Shown here piece after piece: positions 16,799 to 24,771 of a stretch of DNA of 64,000 bases. The notes beneath the pieces were generated by a model that searched no databases, was not told the origin of the DNA, and worked only from the letters and a program-made list of their open reading frames with translations. This DNA comes from Amycolatopsis australiensis (GTDB taxonomy: Bacteria > Actinomycetota > Actinomycetes > Mycobacteriales > Pseudonocardiaceae), in NCBI RefSeq assembly GCF_900119165.1, contig NZ_FPJG01000006.1, positions 744,001-808,000 of the forward strand. The letters are read 5' to 3'. The position numbers and the translations under genes are program-made. The stretch's first letter is position 1. Every line of letters begins with the position of its first letter.

Positions 16799-16885
16799 GG
16801 TAGCGTGTCCGAGCGGCCGAAGGAACATGTCTTGAAAACATGCGAGGGGGCAACCTCTCCGTGGGTTCGAATCCCACCGCTACCG
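16799..16885 (+). tRNA. tRNA-Ser(UGA)
   Basis: 87 nt. Acceptor stem GGTAGCG (16799-16805) pairs with CGCTACC (16878-16884). The anticodon stem CATGT/ACATG closes loop CTTGAAA with anticodon TGA, read as serine UCA codons. There is a long variable arm as in class II tRNAs, and a T arm GTGGG-TTCGAAT-CCCAC. The 3' CCA is not encoded directly (CTCCA follows the discriminator G). No repeat of its 3' end was noticed elsewhere, so there is no sign of an integrated element. Confidence 0.96.
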
Positions 16886-16893
16886 CTCCAGGC

Positions 16894-16920
16894 CCCGGGC
16901 GCGGAGTAGCCGCGCCCGGG
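16894..16920. terminator. bidirectional hairpin between tRNA-Ser and marR-like gene
   Basis: Perfect 11-bp GC-rich stem (16894-16904 with 16910-16920) and a 5-base loop, ending at the stop codon of the convergent MarR gene. Confidence 0.75.
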
Positions 16921-17394
16921 TCAGCCGTCCACCTCGGTCAGGTGGCCCAGCACCCGGTCGAACGCGGCGGCGATCGTCGCCTGCTCCTCGGGGCTCAGCA
17001 GGTCGATCAAGTGCTCGCGGACACCCTCCACGTGCGTCGGCGCCGCCTTTTCCAGCAACGCCTTGCCTTGGTCGGTGAGTTCCGTGATGACGCCGCGCTT
17101 GTCCTCGGGGTCGCGGACGCGGCGGACGAGGCCCGCGTCCTCGAGGCGGCCGACCTGGTGGGACAGCCTGCTCTTCGTCGATCCCATCAGGACCGCCAGC
17201 TCGGACATCCGCATCCGGTGGTCGGCCTGCATCTCCAGGCACACCAGCACTTCGTAGTCGGTCAGCGACACCGCGTGCCGGTCGGACAGCTCGCGGTGCA
17301 GCCGCTGCCGCAGCCGCAGGGTCGCCACGATGTAGGAGCGCCACGCCGCCATCTCGGCTTCGTTCAACCACCGCACTGGACGCTCCTCGGCCAT
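16921..17394 (-). CDS. MarR family transcriptional regulator
   Basis: 157 aa winged-helix regulator: N-terminal helices (WLNEAEMAAWRSYIVATLRLRQRLHREL), recognition region RMSELAVLMGSTKSRLSHQVGRLEDAGLVRR and wing (DPEDKRGVITELTDQGKALLE). The ATG at 17394 is used because TACGCT ends five bases upstream. Such proteins repress drug-efflux or oxidative-stress genes and respond to phenolic ligands. Its targets are not obvious here; the 612-bp region upstream could hold an autoregulatory site. Confidence 0.9.
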   Translation of the reverse strand: MAEERPVRWLNEAEMAAWRSYIVATLRLRQRLHRELSDRHAVSLTDYEVLVCLEMQADHRMRMSELAVLMGSTKSRLSHQVGRLEDAGLVRRVRDPEDKRGVITELTDQGKALLEKAAPTHVEGVREHLIDLLSPEEQATIAAAFDRVLGHLTEVDG

Positions 17395-17399
17395 AAGGC

Positions 17400-17405
17400 A
17401 GCGTA
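17400..17405 (-). promoter_or_regulatory. -10 element TACGCT before marR-like gene
   Basis: Minus-strand TACGCT ends five bases before the ATG at 17394, suggesting a leaderless message. Confidence 0.4.
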
Positions 17406-17850
17406 GAACGGTGATCAAGGCACCGCACGATCCGACGCCGAACTGCGCGCGGGGAAACACACGGCCGCAACATCGCCCGAAGGTGGGGTCACGAAAAGGT
17501 TGAGACTCGGCCGGAAAAGGCGCATTCTGCTTGTCGGCGGAAGGTCGGCCAGGGTATGCGGCGCGACATCGGCGACGTGCCGGCCCGGCTCTCCCCGCCG
17601 GGAGAGGACAGGTGGTTGCGTGGCGGGTGATTCTCGCGGTTGACCGCCCGCTGTGTCCCCGCGACCGGAACGGCATCCGAACGGGCCGGGCGCGATTGTG
17701 AACAGCACCCGCGCGGGCTTCCATGCGTCTCACGCATACGGCGTCGGTCGGGCCTGTATCAGGTCACGACCTCGGCAGTCGTGACGACAGCGCCTGAACG
17801 CCGGCCCGGTCCGCGGCCAACCGCTCGACCAAAGACACAACCTCGGTACA

Positions 17851-17893
17851 GAGCCTGGGTGTGGCCGTCAGCGCGACGGCCGCACCCAGGCTC
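17851..17893. other. long hairpin within gene-free region
   Basis: 19-bp stem (17851-17869 with 17875-17893) with a single T/G wobble and loop AGCGC. No gene ends beside it, so it is either a terminator for an unannotated transcript or part of a small RNA. Confidence 0.5.
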
Positions 17894-17994
17894 GTTGCCA
17901 AGCCGACCGAAAGCGGGCGGACTCGACCCGCGGCCAACTCGGTCACCGGCCATTCCGCCGTGGCTGCCGGTCGGCCTGGTGACCGTCCAGACAG

Positions 17995-18000
17995 TACGAT
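17995..18000 (+). promoter_or_regulatory. -10 element TACGAT before metallopeptidase gene
   Basis: TACGAT, six bases, then the GTG at 18007; no Shine-Dalgarno sequence. Confidence 0.45.
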
Positions 18001-18006
18001 TTGCCG

Positions 18007-18933
18007 GTGAGATTCGACGACGACGCCGGCCTGGACGCCTCCGAGGTCCAGGACCTGCGCGGAAGCGGTGGTGGCGGCGGCGGGATCGGCGGCCGCGTGG
18101 CGCTCGGCGGCGGCGGACTCGGCGTCGTCGGGCTGATCATCTACTTCGTGCTCTCCCAGCTCGGCGGAGTGAGCACCGGCGGCAGCGGCCTGAGCGGCGG
18201 GCTCGGCAGCGTCGGCTCCGGCCAGCAGGTCGACAACTCGAAGCTGTCCAGCGAGTGCAAGACCGGCGCGGACGCCAACAAGAACCACGACTGCGCCATC
18301 GTCGCGATCGTCAACTCCATCCAGGACTACTGGACGCAGCAGTTCGCGCGCTCGGGCTCGACGTACCAGAAGGCGCCGACGAAGTTCTTCAACGGCGGCG
18401 TCCGCACCGGCTGCGGCAGCGCGACCTCCGACACCGGCCCGTTCTACTGCCCGGCCGACTCCGACGTCTACATCGACCTCTCGTTCTTCAACGAGCTCAA
18501 GACCCGCTTCGGCGCGCAGGGCGGCCTGTTCACCGAGGCGTACGTGCTGGCCCACGAGTACGGCCACCACGTGCAGAACCTCCTCGGCACGTCGCGCAAG
18601 GGCACCGGCACCGGCCCGACGTCCGGCTCGGTGCGCCTGGAACTGCAGGCCGACTGCTACGCGGGCGTCTGGGCCAACCACGCCTCGACAACGCCGACCG
18701 AGAGCGGCAAGCCGCTGATCACCGACGTCACCCAGGACGACGTCGCCTCCGCGCTGGACACCGCGTCCCGCATCGGCGACGACTACATCCAGGAGAACCT
18801 CGGCGGCGGCCAGGTCGACCGCTCGAAGTTCACCCACGGCACGTCGGCGCAGCGCAAGAAGTGGTTCACCACCGGCTTCCAGACCGGCGACCCGGCCCGC
18901 TGCGACACCTTCGGCACCAACAACCTCGGCTGA
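18007..18933 (+). CDS. neutral zinc metallopeptidase (YpfJ family)
   Basis: 308 aa from GTG 18007 (MRFDDDAGLD, the family's usual start; a TTG at 18001 is less likely). A short cytoplasmic N-terminus and Gly-rich linker precede one membrane helix (about 38-55, LGVVGLIIYFVLSQLGG), with the catalytic domain outside. The zinc site HEYGH has His183, Glu184 and His187, and a downstream Glu in LELQADCYAG is the likely third ligand, as in PF04228 proteins. Cysteines near DNSKLSSEC, NHDC, GCGS and YCPA suggest disulfides. Substrate unknown. It is followed by a repeat-array terminator. Confidence 0.88.
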   Translation: MRFDDDAGLDASEVQDLRGSGGGGGGIGGRVALGGGGLGVVGLIIYFVLSQLGGVSTGGSGLSGGLGSVGSGQQVDNSKLSSECKTGADANKNHDCAIVAIVNSIQDYWTQQFARSGSTYQKAPTKFFNGGVRTGCGSATSDTGPFYCPADSDVYIDLSFFNELKTRFGAQGGLFTEAYVLAHEYGHHVQNLLGTSRKGTGTGPTSGSVRLELQADCYAGVWANHASTTPTESGKPLITDVTQDDVASALDTASRIGDDYIQENLGGGQVDRSKFTHGTSAQRKKWFTTGFQTGDPARCDTFGTNNLG

Positions 18934-19032
18934 CCCGAGCGCCCCAATGTGGCCTTCGGTGCGCCGGACGCAACCAAGGCGGCCTTCGGTGCGCCAGACG
19001 CAACCAAGGCCGCCTTGGGGCGCTCGGGTCAG
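18930..19032. repeat. 30-bp tandem repeat array and terminator in convergent region (copy 2)
   Basis: Two 30-bp units (18951-18980 and 18981-19010) starting GGCCTTCGGTGCGCC differ at one base (18966 G, 18996 A). They are enclosed by perfect 18-bp inverted ends, CTGACCCGAGCGCCCCAA (18930-18947) and its complement (19015-19032). The array overlaps the last codons of both convergent genes and should fold into a long bidirectional terminator hairpin. The unit is the reverse complement family of the array at 14308-14367. Confidence 0.85.
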
Positions 19033-20570
19033 GCGGTCAGCGCGTGCGGGTCACCCGCGACGGCTCGCGCGGAGAAGTTCCGCTGGGCCGAACGCTTCTG
19101 CGCCGTCAGCGACTTCGACTTGGCCTGGCCGGGCTGGACGCCGTTGATGCTCTCGGTGCTCGTCGCGTAGACGCCGAGGGCCCAGGCGACGCCGTCCGCG
19201 TTGCGCTCCAGCGCGACGCGGTCGATGTTGCCGAGGTTGTCGCAGGCCTGGTGGTAGCACGGGTCGAACGCGACGCCGGCCGTGCCGCCCCACTTCGCCG
19301 CCTGCGCCGGGGTCTTCAGCACCTCGGCGCCCGTGTCGAGGCCGCCCGCCGGGATGCCGACGGCGATGAACTCGCCGTAGTCCGAGCGGCCGGTGAAGTC
19401 GGTGCCTTCGACCGAGACACCCTTCGCGGCCTGCATGAAGTCGACGAACGTCTTTTCGATCTGCGCCGAGCCGTACGGGCCGGCACCCGCGCCGACGCCA
19501 TCGGAGTTGTCACCGTCGTAGGCGAAGTAGCCGGCGTTCGGCGAGCCGATCATGTCGAAGTTCAGGTACAGCGCGATGTCGAGCTGCTGCTCGAAGCTCA
19601 GCTGGTCGACGTAGTAGGTGGAGCCGATCAGGCCGAACTCCTCCGCGCTCCAGAAGCCGAAGCGGACGGCGTTGTTGACCTTCGGGCTGCTCCCCAGCTG
19701 CAGCGCCGTCTCGAGCAGGGCCGCCGAGCCGCTGCCGTTGTCGTTGATGCCCGGGCCCGCCGGGACGCTGTCGAGGTGCGACCCCAGCATCACGACGTTG
19801 TCCTTGCGCCCGGTCTTGGTCTCGGCGATGACGTTGTAGCTGGTCCGCGCCTCCTGGAAGGCACGCAGCTCCAGCGTCACGTTCTGCCCGCCGAGCGTGG
19901 CCAGCTGCGCCCCCGCGGCCGCCGTGACGCCGCCGGTCGGGATCTTCGCGTTCTCCGGGCCGCCGAGCGTCCCGTTCAGGTCGCCGTCGGTGTTGTTGTA
20001 GACGATGGCGCCGATCGCGCCCGCCGCGGCGGCGGTCTGCTGCTTCTGCGCGAACGAGCAGCCACCGCGCTTGATGAGGGCGATCTTGCCCGCGACGTCG
20101 GCGGTGTAGTCGGTGACCTCGCAGCCGCTGGTGTCGTCGACCGCGACCACGGCGAGCGGCGCGGTGATGCCGCCGACGGGCGTCGAGACCGTGTACTCCA
20201 TGGCGATGACCGGAACGCTCTGGCCGCCCGCGGTGAGCTTCTCGGCCAGCGTTTCCGAGTAGGTGAACGGGAACTCCTGGCGGGTCACCTGGAAACCGGC
20301 CGCTTCGAGCTTGGTCGCGATGTACTCGGCGGACTTCTGGTGGCCCGTGGTGCTCGCCGCCCGGGTGCCGCCGTTCGTGTCGGCGATCCGCTGCAGCGCG
20401 ATCAGGTGCCGGTTGACGCCGTTGACGTCGACCTTCTTGACGAGCTGCTTGGCCAGCGCGGGGCCGTCGGGGACCGTCGTCGCGGCGGCGGCCGGGGTGA
20501 GGCCGAGCACCAGCGTCGCGCCGGCGGCGATGGCCACCGGCGGGAGGAGTCTTGCACGGAAGATTGACAT
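19029..20570 (-). CDS. secreted M28 aminopeptidase with PA domain
   Basis: 513 aa. Signal peptide 1 to about 30 (ending PAAAATT). A protease-associated (PA) insert is recognisable at about 135-230 (GKIALIKRGGCSFAQK, IVYNN). The M28 zinc site shows His in GSHLDSV, bridging Asp in NDNGSG, the Glu pair in SAEEFGL, Asp in NFDMIGS and His in CYHQACD. This matches Streptomyces leupeptin-inactivating enzyme and aminopeptidase S-like proteins, which remove N-terminal residues from peptides outside the cell. The tail after about 460 is Ser/Lys/Gln-rich without a known domain. It diverges from the quinone oxidoreductase gene. Confidence 0.92.
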   Translation of the reverse strand: MSIFRARLLPPVAIAAGATLVLGLTPAAAATTVPDGPALAKQLVKKVDVNGVNRHLIALQRIADTNGGTRAASTTGHQKSAEYIATKLEAAGFQVTRQEFPFTYSETLAEKLTAGGQSVPVIAMEYTVSTPVGGITAPLAVVAVDDTSGCEVTDYTADVAGKIALIKRGGCSFAQKQQTAAAAGAIGAIVYNNTDGDLNGTLGGPENAKIPTGGVTAAAGAQLATLGGQNVTLELRAFQEARTSYNVIAETKTGRKDNVVMLGSHLDSVPAGPGINDNGSGSAALLETALQLGSSPKVNNAVRFGFWSAEEFGLIGSTYYVDQLSFEQQLDIALYLNFDMIGSPNAGYFAYDGDNSDGVGAGAGPYGSAQIEKTFVDFMQAAKGVSVEGTDFTGRSDYGEFIAVGIPAGGLDTGAEVLKTPAQAAKWGGTAGVAFDPCYHQACDNLGNIDRVALERNADGVAWALGVYATSTESINGVQPGQAKSKSLTAQKRSAQRNFSARAVAGDPHALTA

Positions 20571-20640
20571 GGTTGCTCACCTTTGTGCGCTTTGCGAAGT
20601 CCGTCAATGCGTCATTCGGCGGGACCTTCCCCGGGCGGTA

Positions 20641-20646
20641 TACGGT
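20641..20646 (+). promoter_or_regulatory. -10 element TACGGT before quinone oxidoreductase gene
   Basis: TACGGT, six bases, then the ATG at 20653; leaderless arrangement. Confidence 0.45.
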
Positions 20647-20652
20647 CGACGC

Positions 20653-21630
20653 ATGTACGCGATCACCATCCGTGAGCCAGGTGACCCGGAAGTTCTCGAG
20701 TGGGCGGAGGTCGCGGACCCGCGTCCCGGCCCCGGCGAGGTGCTGGTGAACGTCGCGGCGAGTGCGGTGAACCGGGCGGACCTCCTGCAACGCCAGGGCC
20801 ATTACCCGCCGCCGCCCGGGGCCAGCGAGACGCTCGGCCTCGAATGCTCGGGCACGATCGCGGAACTCGGCGAAGGCGTCGAAGGGTGGAACGTCGGCGA
20901 CGAGGTCTGCGCGTTGCTCGCGGGCGGCGGCTACGCGGAGAAGGCCGTCGTCCCGGCCGGGCAGCTGCTGCCGGTGCCGGGCGAGGTGGAGCTGCTCGCC
21001 GCGGCCGGGCTGCCCGAGGTGGCCTGCACGGTGTGGGCGAACGTCGTGATGCACGCGAAGCTGGCGGAGGGCGAGGTGCTGCTCGTCCACGGCGGTGCCG
21101 GCGGGATCGGCACGCACGCCATCCAGGTCGGCAAGGCGCTGGGCGCGACCGTCGCCGTCACCGCGGGCTCGGCGCAACGGCTCGAACGCTGCCGCCAGCT
21201 CGGCGCCGACATCACGATCAACTACAAGGAAGACGACTTCGTCGAGGTGCTCCGCAAGGAGACCGGCGGCGCGAACGTCATCCTCGACAACATGGGCGCG
21301 TCCTACCTCGGCCGCAACGTCGACGCGCTGGCCGCCGACGGCCGCCTGGTCATCATCGGCATGCAGGGCGGGGTGAAGGGCGAGCTGAACGTCGGCGCGC
21401 TGCTCGGCAAGCGGGCCAGCGTGTTCGCCGCGGGCCTGCGGTTCCGGCCGAAGGACCAGAAGGCGGCGATCGTCGCCGACGTCCGCGAGCGGCTGTGGCC
21501 GCTGGTCGAGCAGGGCTCGGTGAAGCCGATCATCGGCCAGGTCGTGCCGATGGCCGAAGCCGCGTCGGCGCACCGCGCGCTCGAAGAGGGCTCCGTGTTC
21601 GGAAAGATCCTGCTGGCGGCGAAGTCCTAG
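20653..21630 (+). CDS. NAD(P)H quinone oxidoreductase, PIG3-like MDR
   Basis: 325 aa medium-chain dehydrogenase/reductase without catalytic zinc. The N-terminal segment reads ITIREPGDPEVLEW, with SAVNRADLLQRQGHYPPPPGAS typical of the TP53I3/PIG3 group. The Rossmann motif is HGGAGGIGTHAIQ, and NYKEDDFVE and NMGASYL follow. Such enzymes reduce quinones or enals with NADPH. It ends five bases from the convergent aminotransferase-like gene. Confidence 0.9.
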   Translation: MYAITIREPGDPEVLEWAEVADPRPGPGEVLVNVAASAVNRADLLQRQGHYPPPPGASETLGLECSGTIAELGEGVEGWNVGDEVCALLAGGGYAEKAVVPAGQLLPVPGEVELLAAAGLPEVACTVWANVVMHAKLAEGEVLLVHGGAGGIGTHAIQVGKALGATVAVTAGSAQRLERCRQLGADITINYKEDDFVEVLRKETGGANVILDNMGASYLGRNVDALAADGRLVIIGMQGGVKGELNVGALLGKRASVFAAGLRFRPKDQKAAIVADVRERLWPLVEQGSVKPIIGQVVPMAEAASAHRALEEGSVFGKILLAAKS

Positions 21631-21635
21631 CTCCG

Positions 21636-22835
21636 TCAGCGCAGTTCGTCGAGGACCCGCACGAGCTGGTTGATCTCGAAGACGTTGGAGTAGTGGGCGA
21701 GCCCGATCCGCACGGCCCCGCCCACTTCTCCGACGCCGAGTGCCGCGAAGACGCCGCTCGTGCCGTCGTCGGCGAAGGCGCACAACCCCTGTGACGCCAG
21801 GTACTCGGCGACCTCCGGGGCCTTCTTGCCGGCGACGGCGAAGGCGAGCGCGGGGATGCGGCGCATGGCGTTGCCGATGACCATGATGTGCCGCAGCGAC
21901 AGCAGTTCCGTGGACAGCTGCGCGAGCAGCCCGGCGTGGTAGGACTTCGCCGAGCCGAGCGACGTGACCAGCCGCTCGCGGCGGGATCCGGCGGCGGCGT
22001 CGTCGAGACCCGCCAGGTAGTCGATCGACGCGATCAGCCCGGCCAGCAGGGGGTACGCGTGCGGGCCCAGTTCCAGCCGCGCGGCGCCGCGGGCCATCGG
22101 GTCGAGCGAGACCGACGAGATCCGCTCGATGAGGTCGGGGTCGCGGAACACGAGCGCGCCCACCGACGGGCCACCCCACGCCTGCGCGGACACGACCATG
22201 ACGTCGGCGCCGAGCGCGTTGATGTCCAGCGGCAGGAACGGCGCGGCGTAGGTGGCGTCGACGACGACCAGCGCGCCGACCCGCTTGGCGAACTCGATGA
22301 TCGTCGGGACGTCCGGCCGGGTACCGACCGAGCCCGACGCGAGCGTGACGGCGACGGCCTTCGTGCGCGCCGACACGAGCTGCTCGTACTGCCACGCGGG
22401 CAGCTCGCACGTCTCGATGTCGATCTCGCCCCAGCGCACGACCGCACCGACGCGCTTCGCGGCGCGTTGCCACGGCGCGAGGTTGGCCTGCTCGTCGAGC
22501 CTCGACACGACGACTTCGTCGCCGATCGTCCAGCGCTCGGCGAGCGCGTCGACGAGCCGGCGCAGCAGCACCGGCGCGCTCGGCCCGAGCACGACGGCGG
22601 CCGGGTCGGCCCCGACCAGGTCGGCCACGGCCCGGCGGGCCGCGGTCACGATGCTTTCCGCGCGTTGTGAGGCCGGAAACGCTCCGCCCGGCCCGGACAC
22701 CGGGGCGCGCATCGCCGTGGAAACGGCCGAAGCGACCTGTTCCGGTACCAGCATTCCGGCGGCGCCGTCGAAGTGAATCCAGCCGTCACCCAGCGCGGGA
22801 AAGAGCCCACGGATACGAGCGACGTCGAACGCCAT
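21636..22835 (-). CDS. class V aminotransferase/cysteine desulfurase-like protein lacking the PLP lysine
   Basis: 399 aa from the ATG at 22835 (TACGGT ends six bases upstream). The fold is clear: FPALGDGWIHFDGAAG at the N-terminus, RLDEQANLAPW, GSVGTRPDV, VVVDATYAAPF and GGPSVGALVF. Active homologues have a PLP-stacking His in the LDHxAN segment and the Schiff-base Lys in SAYKFFGP. Here those positions are Glu114 and Ala219 (SAQAWGGP), and the substrate histidines around positions 165 and 196 are also replaced. It therefore cannot use PLP in the normal way and may be a binding or regulatory relative. Normal codon use argues against recent decay. It diverges from bpa. Confidence 0.85.
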   Translation of the reverse strand: MAFDVARIRGLFPALGDGWIHFDGAAGMLVPEQVASAVSTAMRAPVSGPGGAFPASQRAESIVTAARRAVADLVGADPAAVVLGPSAPVLLRRLVDALAERWTIGDEVVVSRLDEQANLAPWQRAAKRVGAVVRWGEIDIETCELPAWQYEQLVSARTKAVAVTLASGSVGTRPDVPTIIEFAKRVGALVVVDATYAAPFLPLDINALGADVMVVSAQAWGGPSVGALVFRDPDLIERISSVSLDPMARGAARLELGPHAYPLLAGLIASIDYLAGLDDAAAGSRRERLVTSLGSAKSYHAGLLAQLSTELLSLRHIMVIGNAMRRIPALAFAVAGKKAPEVAEYLASQGLCAFADDGTSGVFAALGVGEVGGAVRIGLAHYSNVFEINQLVRVLDELR

Positions 22836-22841
22836 GTGGAC

Positions 22842-22847
22842 ACCGTA
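22842..22847 (-). promoter_or_regulatory. -10 element TACGGT before the desulfurase-like gene
   Basis: Minus-strand TACGGT ends six bases before the ATG at 22835. Confidence 0.45.
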
Positions 22848-22978
22848 CGGACGTGCGGTTTCGCCGCGAACCCGGGGTTGGGTGGAGAGCCACCGGGAAC
22901 CCCGGGAGCGGCTACGCTCGGAGACGGACACCGCGCGGGTGTCGCGGAGCGTGTCGAACGCGAGCCAGGATGGAGCAC

Positions 22979-23539
22979 ATGACCGAGCGGAACTTCACAG
23001 CCGGTGACGCTGGCCAGGAATCTTCACCCCACGTGGTGGTCGTGGGCCCGGACGGCACCCCGGTGGGAGCGGCGAAGCTGCCCACGGAGGAAAACCAGGA
23101 GTCGGTCGGCGATCTCGTCGAAGAGCCGGCGAAGGTGATGCGGATCGGCACGATGATCAAGCAGCTCCTGGAGGAGGTGCGCGCGGCCCCGCTGGACGAC
23201 GCGTCCCGCAACCGCGTCCGCGAGATCCACGAGACGTCGGTGAAGGAGCTGGCGAACGCGCTGGCCCCGGAGCTGCAGGACGAGCTGGAGCGCCTGGTCC
23301 GCCCGTTCACGGACGACTCGACGCCGTCGGACGCCGAGCTGCGGATCGCGCAGGCGCAGCTGGTGGGCTGGCTGGAGGGCCTGTTCAGCGGCATCCAGAC
23401 GGCCCTGTTCGCCCAGCAGATGGCGGCGCGCGTCCAGCTGGAGCAGATGCGCCGCGGGCTGCCCGCGGGCCCATCCGCGGCGGCGGGCCACGGGCACGAC
23501 CACGGCCCGGGGATCTCGGGCACCGGCCAGTACCTGTGA
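22979..23539 (+). CDS. bpa: bacterial proteasome activator Bpa
   Basis: 186 aa. A predominantly helical body (AKVMRIGTMIKQLLEEVRAAPLDDASRNRVREIHE ...) is followed by a flexible His/Gly-rich tail ending GQYL. In mycobacteria Bpa (Rv3780) forms a ring that opens the 20S proteasome through this C-terminal GQYL motif, delivering unfolded proteins without ATP. The start at 22979 is preferred over the in-frame ATG at 22970 because GGATGGAG lies upstream. As in mycobacteria, it sits near the galactan export genes (rfbE/glfT1/rfbD). Confidence 0.93.
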   Translation: MTERNFTAGDAGQESSPHVVVVGPDGTPVGAAKLPTEENQESVGDLVEEPAKVMRIGTMIKQLLEEVRAAPLDDASRNRVREIHETSVKELANALAPELQDELERLVRPFTDDSTPSDAELRIAQAQLVGWLEGLFSGIQTALFAQQMAARVQLEQMRRGLPAGPSAAAGHGHDHGPGISGTGQYL

Positions 23540-23545
23540 CGGCGG

Positions 23546-23588
23546 TTGTCCACAGACCGAGGGGCCTGTGGACAACCCCTGTGGACAA
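23546..23588. promoter_or_regulatory. cluster of three perfect DnaA-type boxes (TTGTCCACA)
   Basis: TTGTCCACA on plus at 23546-23554 and on minus at 23567-23575 and 23580-23588. The first two form the arms of a 12-bp hairpin (23544-23555 with 23566-23577) between convergent genes, so the site can also act as a terminator. TTGTCCACA is the preferred DnaA box of high-GC actinobacteria. No AT-rich unwinding element or dnaA/dnaN is nearby, so this is not the origin. Confidence 0.6.
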
Positions 23589-24728
23589 CTACCGGTCGCG
23601 GAAGAACTGCCGGATGTCCGCGATCAGGGCGTCCGGCTCCTCCAGCGCCGGGAAGTGACCGCCCCGGCCGAACTCCGTCCAGTGGACGATGTTGTCCGTG
23701 CGTTCGGCCAGTGTCCGGACCGGCAGGCCGATGTCGCCGGGGAAGCTCGCCACGCCCGTCGGGACCGTGTTCGCCGCGGGCGGCGCACCCCAGCCGCCGG
23801 TCAACGCGGCGTACAACCGGGCTGACGAGTTCGCCGTCCCGGTGAACCAGTAGATCGACACGTCGGCCAGGAGATCGTCCCGGTCGATCAGGTCCACCGA
23901 CGTGTTCGAGAAGGACCGGAACTTCTCCGCGATCCATGCCAGCTGGCCTGCCGGCGAGTCGTGCAGGCCGTACGCAAGCGTTTGCGGCTTGGTTGCCTGG
24001 ATCATCGCGTAGCCCGTTCCGGACGCCGAGAACGCCTGGCCCTTCTCGAGTGCCCGGCGGCCGGCGGCCAGCTCGTCACCGGTCAGGTCCGCGAGGTCCG
24101 CCTCGCTCCGCGGCACCGCGGACGCCAGCATCGTGACGTGGATCCCCAGCACGCGCGCGGGAAACTGCAGCGCCAGCTCACGCGAGATCATCGCGCCCCA
24201 GTCACCGCCGTGGGCGCCGAAGCGCTCGTAACCCAGGATGGTCATCAGCTCGGCGAACGCCCGCGCGATCCGGTCCGGCCCCCAGTCCGGCGACGGCGTC
24301 GGGCCCGAAAAGCCGTAGCCGGGGATCGACGGCACGACGACGGTCAGCGCGTCCGCCGGATCACCGCCGTACGCGCGGGGATCGGTCAGCGGGCCGATGA
24401 CGTCCAGGAACTCGACGATCGAGCCCGGCCAGCCGTGCGTCAGCAGCACCGGCGTCGCGCCCGGCTCCGGGGACACCACGTGCAGGAAGTGCACGTTCGT
24501 CCCGTCGATGGTGGTCGTGAACTGCGGAAATCCGTTGATGCGCTCCTCTTGGGCCCGCCAGTCGAAGCCCGTCCGCCAGTATTCGGCCAGCTCCCGGACG
24601 TAGTCGACGGGAGCACCGAGCCGCCAGCCGGCACCGGCGGGCTGATCGGGCCACCGGGTGTTCGTCAGGCGGGCGCGGAGGTCGTCGAGATCGGACTGCG
24701 GGACGGCGACGCGGAACGGTGTGATCAT
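23589..24728 (-). CDS. epoxide hydrolase family protein (alpha/beta hydrolase with EHN domain)
   Basis: 379 aa. An N-terminal EHN domain (FRVAVPQSDLDDLRARLTNTRWPD) precedes the alpha/beta hydrolase core: oxyanion motif HGWPGS, nucleophile Asp in GGDWGAMI, and catalytic His in GRGGHFPALE near the C-terminus. This is the microsomal epoxide hydrolase-like architecture, which opens epoxides to diols. Substrate unknown. It shares a 49-bp convergent region with bpa that contains the DnaA-type boxes. Confidence 0.9.
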   Translation of the reverse strand: MITPFRVAVPQSDLDDLRARLTNTRWPDQPAGAGWRLGAPVDYVRELAEYWRTGFDWRAQEERINGFPQFTTTIDGTNVHFLHVVSPEPGATPVLLTHGWPGSIVEFLDVIGPLTDPRAYGGDPADALTVVVPSIPGYGFSGPTPSPDWGPDRIARAFAELMTILGYERFGAHGGDWGAMISRELALQFPARVLGIHVTMLASAVPRSEADLADLTGDELAAGRRALEKGQAFSASGTGYAMIQATKPQTLAYGLHDSPAGQLAWIAEKFRSFSNTSVDLIDRDDLLADVSIYWFTGTANSSARLYAALTGGWGAPPAANTVPTGVASFPGDIGLPVRTLAERTDNIVHWTEFGRGGHFPALEEPDALIADIRQFFRDR

Positions 24729-24771
24729 GCCTCGACGGTAGGAGGGATCGCGGACAGATGCGGTCCTCGAA

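Larger units (their letters stand above)
17395..18006. other. 612-bp region without a confident gene
   Basis: No open frame here has normal codon use for this genome. It contains an inverted repeat ATGCGT-CTC-ACGCAT (17723-17737) and a 19-bp hairpin (17851-17893). A 60-codon minus-strand frame (17764-17946, GTG start) encodes a plausible-looking peptide but has clearly more A/T-ending codons than true neighbours, so it may be a gene remnant or chance. Promoters of the flanking divergent genes lie at the edges. Confidence 0.5.

Noticed and set aside
16799..16885. Integrated element at tRNA-Ser
   Set aside because: No duplicated tRNA 3' end, integrase or mobility gene was seen on either side.
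17764..17946. A 60-codon minus-strand gene
   Set aside because: The peptide looks plausible, but its codon third positions are much less GC-rich than in neighbours and there is no ribosome site; kept only as a remark on the gap.
18947..19170. Short ORFs reading through the 30-bp repeats (MWPSVRR-type peptides)
   Set aside because: They are translations of the terminator repeat and are not preserved beyond it.
23544..23590. Replication origin at the DnaA-type boxes
   Set aside because: Only three boxes, no AT-rich unwinding region, no dnaA, dnaN, recF or gyrase genes nearby.
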